From assembly GCA_026214975.1 (NCBI GenBank), contig JAOBSW010000954.1, forward strand, positions 1 to 64,000: a stretch of DNA of 64,000 bases, read 5' to 3'. This document shows, piece after piece, positions 50,446 through 61,215 of the stretch. The notes below the pieces were generated by a model. The model did no database searches, had not been told where the DNA came from, and saw only the letters and a program-made list of their open reading frames with translations. Position 1 is the stretch's first letter. Each line of letters begins with the position of its first letter. The position numbers and the translations under genes were made by a program. The stretch comes from Gentiana macrophylla (lineage: Eukaryota > Streptophyta > Magnoliopsida > Gentianales > Gentianaceae).

Positions 50446-52045
50446 TTAAGTTTCAGTTTCTTTTCCTATCTCTTGACCAGCTTCTCTTGACTTGGTGTCA
50501 AAGATCTCAGCAGCTTCTTTCATGGCCAAGTTAGTTTCCGTGTTCTCGATTCCATGGATATTTGCCCAAATGTTCCATGAATATGTCATACTGTGCTTAC
50601 TGAAAAACTTGCTTTTGAAGAACACAACAAACATGAAAACAAATCTTCTCAGTCTTTCACTGGTGGCTATCTTCAGTAAATTCTGAACAAATTCAGGATC
50701 AGTCTTCTCAACTTCATCTGAGACTTTATCTAGAATGCCATTTCTTTCCCATTTAGTCAGTTTGTTCCAATAGTGCAAAAGAACCTTTTGCATGTGTAGA
50801 AATGTCTCTAGGGCTTGTTCCCTTGATGCTCCTTCTTGAATAGGTAGATCTTTGAAGACATTATACATATGAGAGTCTAGAGCGAGTCTTTTCTCAGTTG
50901 GCTCTGAGAACTTTGCAATCAGTTCCATTTCTTCATCAGTGAACTCACCTCAAGCTTTCTTCAACTCAACCAGTTTCTCATCAATACATTCGAGAACTTG
51001 AGGCATATCAACTGCATTGACTTTTAACATGTCCAAACTTTCCCCCTTATTGACATCATCTTTGTTGATCAAGCTCCTGATGTAAGAGTTCAGGTGCTGC
51101 TGATTTGATGCCAATATGGTTTGAGCTACAACTGAGTCTTTCATCGCATTCTCTAGTAGAATAAGTCTATCAACCACATTGTTGAGAATACCTTCCAGTT
51201 TTCCTTGAGTCTCAGTTTTTCTTGCCTCAGATTCAATCGCTGTTTTTCTGATGGCAATAAGAGTATCATGACAATCAGACTTGACGCTGTTCAGCTTCTT
51301 CTCCATGTTGGTTCTTTCAGTTTTTCTTTCTTCCATTGACTTTAAAACTTTTCCAAACACTTAAGTCATCATTCTGAATCCTCACAAGCTCATTGAAGTA
51401 GAATCTGATAGAGTCAGCTTGTGTAGGTACTTCATCATTAGTTTCAGTTTTGTGTTCAGTTTTTCCTTTGTCAGCTCCAAGTGTTTCAAAAACTTCAGTC
51501 TGAGTTTTGCTAACAACATTCTCAGATGTCTCTAAATCTTTGAGTGGAGAGGGGGCCTTCTTTCTTTCTTCTTTCGAACCAACCTCTCTTGTGGGCGACT
51601 TAACAAACTCTTCTTCTTTATTCAGATCAGCTTTAGCTTGGTCAGCTTTAGCTAATGCTCTCTCCAAGATATTTTTATCAGTCGGAGACTGACAACCTTC
51701 CTTCTCTTGAAATTCAGACTGACCATCAGAGTCAGTTTCATTTTCTTCACTATCATCTGAACTTCCTTCAGATGATCCTTCTTCAGCAACATCATTTGCT
51801 TCAACTTTTTCATGTATAGAGGCGAGAATCCCTTTCTATAAATCAGGGTCTCTCTGAGAATCATCATCATCATCATCATCATTATCATCTTTCTTTGTCT
51901 TTGAGTCTCCCTTCTTGGTATATATTTCCCAGTATCTGTTTCTTATGAGTGAGTAACTAGTACTCAAAAATTCTTCAGATCTGAACATTTGGGAAAGATG
52001 GGTGATGTCGTATAACTCAAAAACCCATTTTTCAGTTTTTTCCAT
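50446..52045 (-). pseudogene. LTR-5 internal protein, coiled-coil/acidic, unknown family
   Basis: Read right to left, overlapping frames describe one decayed protein. It has a segment with QYWKFSSIPNQ and KWVFELYDITHLSQMFRSEE, a Lys-rich stretch and an Asp run (DDNDDDDDDDS), a Glu/Asp/Ser-rich part, a Lys/Glu-rich part (EEERKKA-like, FYFNELVRIQNDD), a helical stretch likely to form a coiled coil (KSMEERKTERTNMEKKLNSV onwards), and a C-terminal globular-looking part (ALDSHMYNVFKDLPIQEG, LHYWNKLTKWERNG). Frameshifts occur near 51,870, 51,660 and 51,365; a TGA at 50,950-50,952 is a single in-frame stop. Further reading continues to about 52,470. I recognise no Gag zinc knuckle, protease, RT or integrase, so I assign no function. 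Confidence 0.6.
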
Positions 52046-52538
52046 TTCCGCAAATTGACTTCTTTGATTTGGAATAGAACTGAACTTCCAATACTGATAG
52101 TCGTCAAGTCTTCTGCAGTCAGCTTCGATCAGTTTCCCAATGTTGATACTTGGATCTTCAGTTTCTGCTGTAGATTTTGCAGCTTCAGTTTTGCTGGCTT
52201 CCCCCTCAGCAACAACTCGGATGATTGATGATTCGATGACGATTTCGAACCGAGGCGACTTGTTCGATTTCGATTTTCTTCGGCAACAACTTCTTCTGGT
52301 AGGGATTTTGTTGCAGTGATAGGTTCAGCTTCAGCTGTAGGTACAACAACTTGTTCTGAATCCTTCTTTGATTCGATTTTCGTGGCTCAAAGAACAACGA
52401 GTTCAAGGATTGGTTCTGGGTTCCCGATTCAGAATCGATTCTTTCTCCTTTCAGCATCATCAACAAGCTCATCCAGAGTGATGACTTGTACTAGTCTCGA
52501 TTCGACTTCAACAACTTCAGCAGACTGGGAATATTATG

Positions 52539-52769
52539 TACTGTGACAACAGTTCAACTATCAGGCTATCCAAGAATCCAATGTTAAACAACAGAAGTAA
52601 GGACATAGATGTGAAGTATCACTTTCTGAGAAACCTATGTGAAGAAGGGATCATTGAGTTGCAGCATTGCAGGAGTGAAGATCAAATAGCTGATATAATG
52701 ACTAAATGACTCAGGAGGGATCAATTTTTGAAGCTAAGAGGCAAGCTAGGCATGTGTGAAGTAATCTGA
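52539..52769 (+). pseudogene. Copia-2 RNase H C-terminal part
   Basis: YCDNSSTIRLSKNPMLNNRS begins right after LTR-5. It continues with KDIDVKYHFLRNLCEEGIIE, EDQIADIMTK (then TGA at about 52,708) and KLRGKLGMCEVI before a final stop at 52,769. This is the standard end of copia RNase H. The middle of the domain, containing the DSDW and STEAEY motifs, is missing. Confidence 0.92.
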
Positions 52770-52785
52770 ACTGCCAGCTCAGATT

Positions 52786-53054
52786 AAGGGAAGGAATGTT
52801 GGGAAATTATGTTAATTATTATTAGTTAATTAAGTTGTTTATTACCAAAGGCTATGTCAACCATGTTTTTCGAATTTTCAGCAAGATTTCCACTACTAGA
52901 GTACTTATGTTTGGTTTATAGCCATGATCCCATGTTTCCTATTTTATAGGAAGTGGCTTAGTGGGTAGTTGTTTTCTACTTGTATTTATATGCTTATCCA
53001 TCAATGAAATTCTTAAGTTTTCCCAAAATACTATCTCTTTTATAAAAGATATCA
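52786..53054 (+). mobile_element. Copia-2 polypurine tract and 3' LTR
   Basis: The polypurine tract aagggaaggaa (52,786-52,796) is followed at 52,797 by TGTTGGGAAATTATG. The LTR ends AAAAGATATCA at 53,054, then GTTTT (53,055-53,059), the second target copy. Confidence 0.95.
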
Positions 53055-53058
53055 GTTT

Positions 53059-53217
53059 TGTCGAGAATAATATTGAGTCTAGTTAAATATTATTATTTGT
53101 AATTTATTATTTATGTCTTGTTGCCCAAATCAGCTTGAGTCTATATATTTGTATCAACACTATTCGGTTATTTCGATGAAATACAATACATCTCTAATTA
53201 TGTTATGGTATCAGAGC
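53059..53217 (+). mobile_element. Copia-3 5' LTR and primer-binding site
   Basis: The LTR (53,059-53,205) reads TGTCGAGAATAATATTGAG...CTAATTATGTTA with a TATA-like ctatatattt near 53,141. It matches 56,664-56,815 with about a dozen differences and one 4-bp length change. The primer-binding site TGGTATCAGAGC (53,206-53,217) follows with no gap and is an exact match to the initiator Met tRNA complement. The first T of the LTR is also the last base of Copia-2's target copy. Confidence 0.92.
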
Positions 53218-53399
53218 GACTCGATTTTCTCTCACTCGTTATGCCAATTCTTCCTTAAACTAAAAAAAGAATTCCACTCGGCAGCCATGTTCTTCTTCTT
53301 CAAAAATAAATCCCTGCTTCTTATTCAAAAACAAATCCCTATTTCCTCACATCTTCTGCTTTAGTCCCAATCCCCAATCTGTCCTTCCCCACCTAATAG

Positions 53400-55196
53400 T
53401 CATGGTTCAGATTTTTCTTGAGGCCGGGGTCGAGGCTGTGATCGCGGTCGACCTACCCATCAACCGAGACCTTATATCGGCAAGTGCTAGATTTGTGCCG
53501 CCACCGGCCACACCGCACCTGCTTGCTCCTTGCGATATCAATGCTCTCCCCTCCTCACATATATGCGACATCTACATATCTTGGCTTTAATTGGATTGCG
53601 GATACCGGGGCCACTCACCAAATCACTCATGACCCTCAAAATCTCAACTTATCTTCTGCGCCTTATGTTGGACCCGACAAAGTTCATGTAGGCGATGGTA
53701 TAGGTTTACCTATTACTCATTACGGCTCTTCTTCTGTTACTTCCCCATCCCAGTCCTTTTATTTATCTAATATTCTTGTCACACCCTCTATTACCAAAAA
53801 CCTCTTATCTATGAAAAAATTTGTCTCTGACAATTCCGTGTATTTGGAATTTCATGGATGTTACTTTCTACTAAAAGATTACTCCGGTCACACCCACCTT
53901 AGGGGATTTGTTAAAGATGACCTATATCACTTCTCCACTCCGCTCCACCGACCCTCCGCCCCTCCTCAAGCTTTCGCCTTTTCTCTCACCTCCACCACGT
54001 GGCATCAGCGTCTTGGTCATTGCTCATACTATATGCTCCGTCAAGCCCTCAAAAGTATTCCTACCTTTACTCCTACTAAAACACCCTATTCGGTGTCTGC
54101 CCCGTGTCAGCTTGCTAAGAGTCATCGGTTTCCGCTATACACTTCTGATTTTACCTCTATTGCTCCTTTAGACCTGATTTACTCTGATGTTTGGGGTCCT
54201 TATTCTGAACCCTCAATTTATGGTTCCCGTTATTATGTCAGTTTTCTAGACGACTTCACGAAATACCTCTGGCTTTATCCCCTGAAAAACAAATCTGATG
54301 TTGAAACTATCTTTACTGACTTTCTTGCTATGATTGAACGCCAGTTCAATACAAAACTCAGAGCCATCGCCGTGTTTTCACTCTTCTTATCTCTCTTGGC
54401 ATCCGTCATCGCATTTCCTGTCCCCACACCCATGAACAAGTTGGTGCCATCGAGCGCCGCCACCGTCATATTGTGGAAGTCGGCCTTTCTCTTCTTCTTG
54501 CCCAATCCAACCTTCCGCTTCTATATTGAGAGGACGCCTTTATCACTGCCACCTATATCATCAACCGTCTCCCCACCAAAGTCCTTCATGATAAGTCTCC
54601 CTTTGAAATGGTCCACCATCGGTCCCCTGACTATGCATTCTTTCGAGTATTTGGTTGTGTGTTGGCCCTATTTCCGTCCCTACAACCATCACAAAACTGA
54701 TTTCCGCTCTAAAACTTGCCTCTTTCTCGGCTATAGTCCTTCCCACCACGGATATAATTGCTTGGACCTTGCCTCTGGACGTATCTATGTTGCTCGCCAT
54801 GCGGTTTTCGATGAATCTGTCTTCCCCTATAAACCTTCTCCCTCAACACTCACTCATGATAATCTCACTGTATCGCTCCCTGTCTTCCTGCCAGCACCTC
54901 CACAACATCCACCTCCCATGCCGACTCTTTCCAACCCGCCCCCACCCCTTCCAACTCCCGCTCCCGAGCCTTCCCCACCCACCTCCCCTGCGTCCACTTC
55001 GGCCTCGGCCTCTCCAGCCTCGTCTCTTTCCCCGCCGGCTCCCACTCATACCATGGTCACTCGCACCAAAACCAACTCTCTCAAACCTATTTCTCACGCT
55101 GACTTTATCCGCTACCCACTTCCTAAAGCTCTTATTGCTTCTATCGACTCCTTGGACCCTACTTCTTATACTGAAGCCTCCAAACACCCAAATTAG
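53400..55196 (+). pseudogene. Copia-3 gag remnant, protease and integrase
   Basis: Gag is reduced to its end: a GRG/RP-rich stretch and a CCHC knuckle (C-x2-C-x4-H-x4-C) across a TAG at 53,488-53,490 (about 53,484-53,526). A different frame then carries the protease FNWIADTGATHQITHD, a zinc region WHQRLGH, and integrase IYSDVWGPY and FLDDFTKYLWLYPL. Near 54,360 the reading shifts; the part that should contain the second Asp is deleted or unreadable, and an IERRHRHIVEVG segment in another frame preserves the Glu. The frame returns for FRSKTCLFLGYSPSHHGYNC and a long Pro/Ser-rich linker before a TAG at 55,194-55,196. Codon use is much richer in C than in its neighbours. Confidence 0.88.
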
Positions 55197-56676
55197 CGTA
55201 ATTCTATGAGAGAGGAAATCGATGCATTGTTGCGCAACCAAGCCTTTGATCTTGTTCCTCCGCATCCTCGTACGAACATTGTGGGAAATAAATGGGTTTA
55301 TCGCACCAAACATCATGCAGATGGTCGTTTTGAGCGTCACAAGGCCCGCCTTGTGGCCAAGGGTTTTCATCAGGCCGAAGGAGTTGATTTCACTGATACT
55401 TTTAGCCTGGTTTTCAAACCGGTCACTATTCGTCTTCTTTTGTCTTTTGCTGTTTCGTAGGGTTGGTCTCTTCGACAGGTGGATTCATAATGCTTTCTTA
55501 CATGGGCATTTATCTAAGCCCGTCTATATGCAGCAGCCGTAAGGGTTTGTTCACCCCTATTATCCTGATTATCTATGCCGTATTCGCCGCAGTCTTTATG
55601 GCCTCCGTCAGGCCCCACGTGCTTGGTTTTCTCGCTTCACTGATGTGTTGACTTAGTTTGGGTTTGTTGGTTCTAAAGCCGACACCTCCTTATATATTTA
55701 TTCTCGTGATGGTGCTCGTGTTTATGTTCTAATTTATGTGGATGATATTGTTATTACTGGATCATCGTCTTCACTTGTTGAGCAGGTTATCTCTTATCTT
55801 GGTCGGCACTTTCCGGTTAAGGACCTTGGTTCTTTGTCCTACTTTCTTGGCATTGAGGTGTTTTCTACCTCCGATGGGCTATTTCTCACTCAGCGCAAGT
55901 ATATCTTCTAGCTTCTGTAGCGTGCCTCCCTAGATAAGACCAAACCTTGTCAGACACATATGTCGGCCTCTACCTATCTCACCCTGGACGACGGCCCTCC
56001 CTACGACGATCCTTCACTTTACCGCACTATTGTTGGCGATCTTCAGTATCTCAGTTTCACTCGGCCTGATATTGCGTTTGCGGTCCACAAGGTTAGTAAA
56101 TATATGAATTCTCCTACCGAAGCTCACTGGGTTGCAGTTAAACGTATTCTTCGATATCTTAAGCACATTGTCTCCGATGATCTCTTCTTCTCCTGCCGAT
56201 CACCTATTTCGCTCCGGGCATATTATGATTCTGATTGGGCTGCTGACAGTGATAATCGTCGTTCTGTTGGGGCATATTGTGTCTTCCTTGGTGATAATCT
56301 CATTAGTTGGCGTAGTAAGCAGCACTTGACCGTTTCCAAGAGTAGCACAGAGGCCGAGTATAAGACCCTTTCTAACATTGCCGCCGAACTTCAGTGGCTT
56401 TGCAGTCTTCTTCATGAGATGCAGGTTCCATTATCTTCTTTGCCTACTCTTTGGTGTGATAATATTGGCACCACCTACCTTGCTCATAATCCGGTATTTC
56501 ATGCCCGCACGAAGCACATTGAGATCGATTTCCACCATGTTCGTGAATTAGTTGCAGCTCGCAAGTTCGGCATCTCTTTTATCTCCTCGAAGGATCAGTT
56601 AGCCGATGTCCTTACCAAACCGTTGGCGCAGCCTCGTTTTGCCAGTTTGAAGTCCAATCTCCGTGTTCGAGAATAA
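55197..56676 (+). pseudogene. Copia-3 reverse transcriptase and RNase H
   Basis: [42 protein letters not shown], a GWSLRQVDIHNAFLHG block, SLYGLRQAPRAW, and YVDDIVITGSSS at about 55,733-55,770, intact. RNase H: YYDSDWAADSDNRRS, VSKSSTEAEYKTL, LWCDNIGTTYLAHNP, HARTKHIEIDFHHVRE and LADVLTKPLAQ. Stops at 55,458, 55,540, 55,654, 55,909 and 55,918 are TAG or TAA where copia proteins normally have Gln; there are few frameshifts. The last codons run into the 3' LTR without a recognisable polypurine tract, so a short deletion is likely there. Confidence 0.92.
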
Positions 56677-56815
56677 TATTGAGTCTAGTTAAATATTATT
56701 ATTAATTTGTAATTTATTATTTATGTCTTGTTGGCAAAGTCGGCTTGAGTCTATATATTTGTATCTACACTATTCGGTTAAATCGATGAAATACAATACA
56801 TCTCTAATTATGCTA
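56664..56815 (+). mobile_element. Copia-3 3' LTR
   Basis: TGTTCGAGAATAATATTGAG...CTAATTATGCTA, 152 bp, direct repeat of 53,059-53,205. The GGTTT that follows (56,816-56,820) matches the bases before the 5' LTR at 36,754-36,758, which defines the element's outer limits. Confidence 0.92.
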
Positions 56816-57001
56816 GGTTTGACATATAGAGTCCTTAACCTCAGTGATTTTTTATTGTATGGTTTGACATCGAAAGGTTTAATGTAATACAAATCTTTGT
56901 GTAATAAATAAATAAATTTTCCGGTAGTACGTATATTCCAAAGAAAACAAACACTTGGCTCCTCTGTGGCTTGCCATTCGAAATATTTTGTAAGAAAATT
57001 A

Positions 57002-57719
57002 TGTCGGTGCAGTACTTGAGCCCGACTAATTTCGTTTCCCGTAATAGTGGTCTTATAGGAAATTCGTTTTTCTTAGGAAATATGCTATTTATTATTTCTT
57101 GGTTAATTAAAATGGGTTTAAATCCGATTAAAACTCGGTTTTGATGGACGACCGAGATTAAAGAAAAATCCTAGGTCATTCGGATTTCGGCCATCTCTCC
57201 ACCTATAAAAGCAATGTTTTACTCCATCATAAAGTTTACGAAAAAAACCAACACATCACGGTTGTAGGCAATGAGAGAGATACCGGAATCCTCATCAAGA
57301 CGCCAACAACATCATGGCGACTAGCGGAGATAATTCTCGTTCTTTACCATTTATATTCTTGTGATTTATCATGATGTTCTAGATCCGTAGATAAATCGTA
57401 TTAACATGTGGTATCAGAGCTGGTTTAGAACACATGATAGTCCATTAATCAGAAGTTAGAACGAATTGATATTACAACGTAAAAATATGTGTTTAGTATC
57501 TTCAATTACTCGTGTATGCTTATTAATCGTTATCACTCGGCATGGGTACTCTGTAAACACGTACCAATGAAAAAACAATTAATATATGTCGGTGTTTGCC
57601 TCAATTGGGAATACAAAACATGTAATAAAAAGCCACAAGAAAATAGTATATATTTGATTTAGAAATATACGTATTATTATTCAAAGAAAAAAAGAAATAT
57701 ATATACGTATTACAACTGG
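57002..57719 (+). mobile_element. Copia LTR and primer-site fragment (element 6)
   Basis: An exact initiator-Met primer site TGGTATCAGAGC lies at 57,409-57,420, two bases after ...cgtattaaca. The upstream about 400 bp has a TATA box (tataaaa, 57,204-57,210) and is therefore a 5' LTR. Its start is uncertain; TGTCGGTGCAG at 57,002 is one candidate. About 300 bp of leader follow before repeat E2; no coding region remains. Confidence 0.65.
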
Positions 57720-58228
57720 AGTAGCAGAGTTAAATACGTAAACATTTCATTTAGTATAAAGAGAGTATTACATATCATAGTTGGGGTTTAACTCGGTGGA
57801 CATGGTTTCCACGGACCACAGTTATTTATTCAAATAAGTGATAAAAGAGCGACATACACATAAAACTTAGAAAATACTGTATTTTATGAAAGTTGCGTCT
57901 GAACGGTTAAGACAACACATATTTACATAATTAATAATGAAGCTTGACCGTTGATTGGTCAATCATATTTAAAAATGTGAAAATGTGTTTATTTTAATCG
58001 TTATTCAAAAACAACTATGATGATAATGTCATTCACTTAAAATCGACATGATTTTCCAAGAAATCAATCTATAGTAACTTTTACAACGCATACTCCCTCG
58101 TCATCACGACATTGACACTCTGTGCCGCAGTCATATCCTTCGCAGTAGCCTTTCGGTGGTTGACGACAATAAAGTAATTTTCGCGTATTTATACGCATCA
58201 CATGATCTGCAAAGTGAAATAACTGTTA
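57720..58228 (-). repeat. Interspersed repeat E, copy 2 (uninterrupted)
   Basis: Reverse complement of repeat E copy 1, without the three insertions found there. It supplies the empty target sites at about 57,915-57,925, 58,078-58,091 and 58,145-58,165. Homology ends near agtagcagag (left) and aactgtta (right). Confidence 0.8.
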
Positions 58229-58420
58229 TATGATATGTGCAAAAATGAAATGCCTGTTCTATTGTTTATATTTTTATTTTTATTTTGAGTGGATAATGTT
58301 CGTATTTTAAACGAGAAGATTAATTAACGTTGGCAAACTTTGAGCTTTGCGTGATACACTAGGGACAAAGGGTTTCATATATGGTAAGTTTTTAGGTAGT
58401 GAGTGTATTTTTGTATTTGT

Positions 58421-58514
58421 AGTGAAGTTATGAGTCAATTGATCGGAATAACACAGTTTAATTACATCCAGATGTAAACCGTGTGGTTCTGATTAATTGA
58501 CCCATCACTTCACT
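58421..58514. mobile_element. Foldback MITE-like element
   Basis: Arms 58,421-58,460 and 58,475-58,514 are reverse complements at 33 of 40 positions around a 14-nt loop. The right arm (gtgtggttctgat...cacttcac) resembles the right half of MITE-1 at 25,447, so they probably belong to one family. Outer limits and target duplication are not clear. Confidence 0.65.
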
Positions 58515-59063
58515 CCAAATGAAGTGACAGAGTAAAAATCTCCCTTCATACATTTGTTATACAAACATAAAATATGGAATTAATAACAAAAGTATTAATT
58601 AAAATGTGTTTAAATATAAAGATCAAAATCAATCCCGGGTAGCACTACTATCACAACGGTTCTTACTAAATAATTGACACGACACACTTTATACAATATT
58701 GATTATGGTGAACATCATATCAATCAATATATCTACACCATGATTAATAGTGTAAAAGTTTGTTGTGCCACAAATGTTGTGGCAATATTATTTTTCTGTA
58801 TGGAGCGTTTGTTTTGTAGGTTTGTGATTGAATTGAATGGAATTGTGTTGAACGAACTAATTCCATTATTGCGTGTAGAATATGAAGGAATGGAATGTAA
58901 CAAATTCCATGATAGGCGATACACCGAGTGATAGTTGGTGGAGAGGGGTATAATGGAGTGGTAGAGTAAGGTAGAATGGGGTAAGGCATGGTGCTGTCCT
59001 TAGGTAGGGTAAGGGTAAGGTGCCTACGGTAAGGTAAGGTAGGTTGGAATGAGTAGGTTTAGG
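58515..59063. other. Non-coding interval
   Basis: I see no gene. The region 58,965-59,060 is purine-rich with repeated ggtaaggt/ggtagg words, probably a degenerate simple repeat next to the Tekay LTR. Confidence 0.55.
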
Positions 59064-61180
59064 TGTAACGCCCCGTTCCCGGACACCGAGTCCTTATCCG
59101 GAAAAGGAACGTTCGGCACGTATAAAATAAAAATAAATTCATTTTATACGTAAGCCTCTACTACGTCGTATCAAATTAAAGGCAAAACGGAAGCAAAACT
59201 CGGGTATATAAAATTTTTCCCAAAATTAAAAAGTAGAAAAGAAATCTAAGGGTAGAAATGTAAAATTTTTACATTTGGAAAAGTACGAAAAATCCCAAAA
59301 GGCGAATACGACAAATCGTCAAAACCGCGGTCTACCTCAAAAGTAACGAAAGTACAACCAAAGAAAAGCGAGAATAGAAACATCTTGATTCTTCAACGAG
59401 CGGCGTCAAGCGTCGTCGTCAAACTCTTCCTCGAAAACTCGTTTCGTCTTCTCGTCCCCAAACACATAGAAAAAGTATGCATTCGAGGTAAGTACAACGT
59501 GCTTAGAAAGAAAGAGAAGCTATGAAAGCAATCATAGTTATAACGAAAAGTTTATAATTTAATTAGTTGATTAAATGAGACCAACTCCATCCAGGGTTCA
59601 CGCCGTGCTCATCAACACGCGTTGTGACTAATCTGTTTCTAACTTAGCCTATCTATGTTACAACCGCACTCAAGGGCACTACGCGCATCCGCCTCAAAGC
59701 AGAGTCCCCTCAGACTTAGGGTCTTTGACCTCTGAGTTCTTCTACCTCTCGGGACACTCTTTTGCAACATATTAGTGGATCACACCAATACCCACGAAGT
59801 CTAGAAAAGGTAGACTCCGATAGCACGCACACCTCGTGAGTCCCTCCGCATTTTAGGGTCTTTTGACCTCACGAAGTTCCTCCACCTTCAGAGGTAGCAC
59901 ATGCATCGCGATTTAGCCTGGTGCCTAGCCAAGAGAGACATGTTGTTTAATCTTTTACTAGTCACATACGTTGTTTATTAAATTATTAACTAGCCAGCCT
60001 AAGTGTTTTCAAATAATCTCCTCACACATACTACTCTCTTCCTAGACCACTAGACACGGACAAGTCCTAGCACATATTACAGACATTGATGAATCCTAAT
60101 TCATCAAAGCACAAGCCTATCATGCTCTTCCGACGGATCCGAACTTCAACTCCTTTAAGAGTACATTCGGTGTTTTAAGCTGAACGAATCGAAGCTCAAT
60201 TCAGGCTTGTCTATGTTTATACCATATTAACATATCATATATAAAGGTTTCATGTACTTAAAGCATGTTTTCAAGGGTGAACAAAGAACTAACATAGAAA
60301 GGAGGCAAGATAAAAGCGGACGCCCGTTTAAAGACTTGGACGCCCGTTCAAGCTTACTGGACGCCCGTCCAGAATAGTGGACGCCCGTCCACCAAACCCA
60401 TTTCAATCCTAAATGTAAAATTGCACCTCGAGGCGCCCGTCCAATACAACCAGACTTTCGTCCAAGATGGAACCTAAGGCTGGGACTTCGTCCGAGAATA
60501 CCGGACCTTTCGTTCACCCGGGTTCGACCTAAACCCTAACTTCATCACCATGCGATTTCGGATCGTATTTCAACCACAAACCAGAAAAAAAGACAACACA
60601 TTGAGCACATAAACCTCATCTAACACTACCATAACCTCTATAGACAATTACCAAAGCAACAACTCAAAGCTCTAACACATAAATTGCCTTAGATCATGAT
60701 CAAATCCTTATAGCCAACAATTGAATTCATAGGACTGGTTTTCCTTACCTTAAGCAGCCGCAGAACTGATCCAAACAGCCCTCAAAAATCTGCTGCTTTG
60801 CAACCGAACTGATACCAAAGCGATGCTCTTATCACGACGATTCCGAAACTCTTGCGTGATCTGAAAACGGTTAACGGATGCTTCAATTATCAAGAAAACT
60901 CCTTGGCCTTTTCTCTCCTCAAACTTGCGCAGAGATGGGGGATTCTTAGACTGAATTTCTGATTTTAAGTTAGGTCTTAACATAATAAAGGAGTCAATCT
61001 TTTCCTTAATTGCCCTTGATCACTAAAAACTGAATTTTCTTTTAATTATATATATAAAACTCGAAATTATATATATAAATATGTCCAAATAATTAACTCC
61101 GAATAAAAAGGAAACCGAACCTAATATTTCGTTTTCGCAAAAAGACACGTCTGCCCTTTCCCGAAAATCGGAATATTACA
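59064..61180 (-). mobile_element. Tekay 3' LTR
   Basis: Plus ends are TGTAACGCCCCG and GGAATATTACA (own direction TGTAATATTCC...CGTTACA), 2,117 bp. A possible target copy ttagg precedes it (59,059-59,063), but its partner is outside the window. It holds an unrelated short minisatellite (60,318-60,445). Confidence 0.85.
60318..60445 (+). repeat. 20-21-bp minisatellite within the Tekay LTR
   Basis: ggacgcccgt starts at 60,318, 60,338, 60,359 and 60,379, and a diverged ggcgcccgtcc follows near 60,433. Weaker ttcgtcc echoes continue to about 60,515. Confidence 0.9.
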
Positions 61181-61215
61181 TTCTCCCCCCCTTAAAAGGA
61201 GTTTCGTCCTCGAAA

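Larger units (their letters stand above)
48489..52538 (-). mobile_element. LTR-5: 5'-truncated minus-strand LTR element with unknown protein
   Basis: A long LTR lies at 48,489-50,293 (plus ends TGTTGGTCCC and TTTCCTACA), followed by atttccctttttt (50,294-50,306), which on the minus strand is a polypurine tract AAAAAAGGGAAAT. The element therefore reads right to left and its 3' LTR is the left one. Upstream is an approximately 2-kb coding region of unknown family. No primer site or second LTR is present; the right end joins Copia-2 RNase H near 52,538. Roughly 110 codons of Copia-2 RNase H are missing at the same place, so one deletion probably removed both. Confidence 0.8.
36760..53054 (+). 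mobile_element. Copia-2: complete-ended Ty1/copia element with nested insertions
   Basis: LTRs at 36,760-37,018 and 52,797-53,054 begin TGTTGGGAAATTATG, and perfect GTTTT target copies flank the element (36,755-36,759 and 53,055-53,059). A hand comparison shows roughly 15-20 differences between LTRs of about 258 bp, so it is not recent. Gag, protease, integrase, RT and RNase H occur in copia order, interrupted by LTR-4 (40,069-48,130) and LTR-5 (48,489-about 52,538). Both junctions have lost Copia-2 sequence. Confidence 0.95.
36759..56815 (+). mobile_element. Copia-3: outer Ty1/copia element, interrupted by Copia-2
   Basis: Its 5' LTR (53,059-53,205) and 3' LTR (56,664-56,815) are direct repeats, TGT...TTATGYTA. 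The target copies are GGTTT at 36,754-36,758 and 56,816-56,820. They become adjacent to the element only if Copia-2 and its duplicated GTTTT are removed, because Copia-2 sits after the first T of the 5' LTR. The surviving sequence of Copia-3 is about 3.76 kb. Gag is almost entirely deleted and the polyprotein has many stops. Confidence 0.88.

Noticed and set aside
54843..55370. Minus-strand Arg/Gly-rich frames opposite the Copia-3 linker
   Set aside because: They are complements of the Pro/Ser-rich plus-strand linker, which is in frame with integrase; composition alone creates them.
60227..60517. 96-codon minus-strand frame over the 20-bp minisatellite
   Set aside because: The frame stays open because of the minisatellite inside the Tekay LTR; there is no domain.
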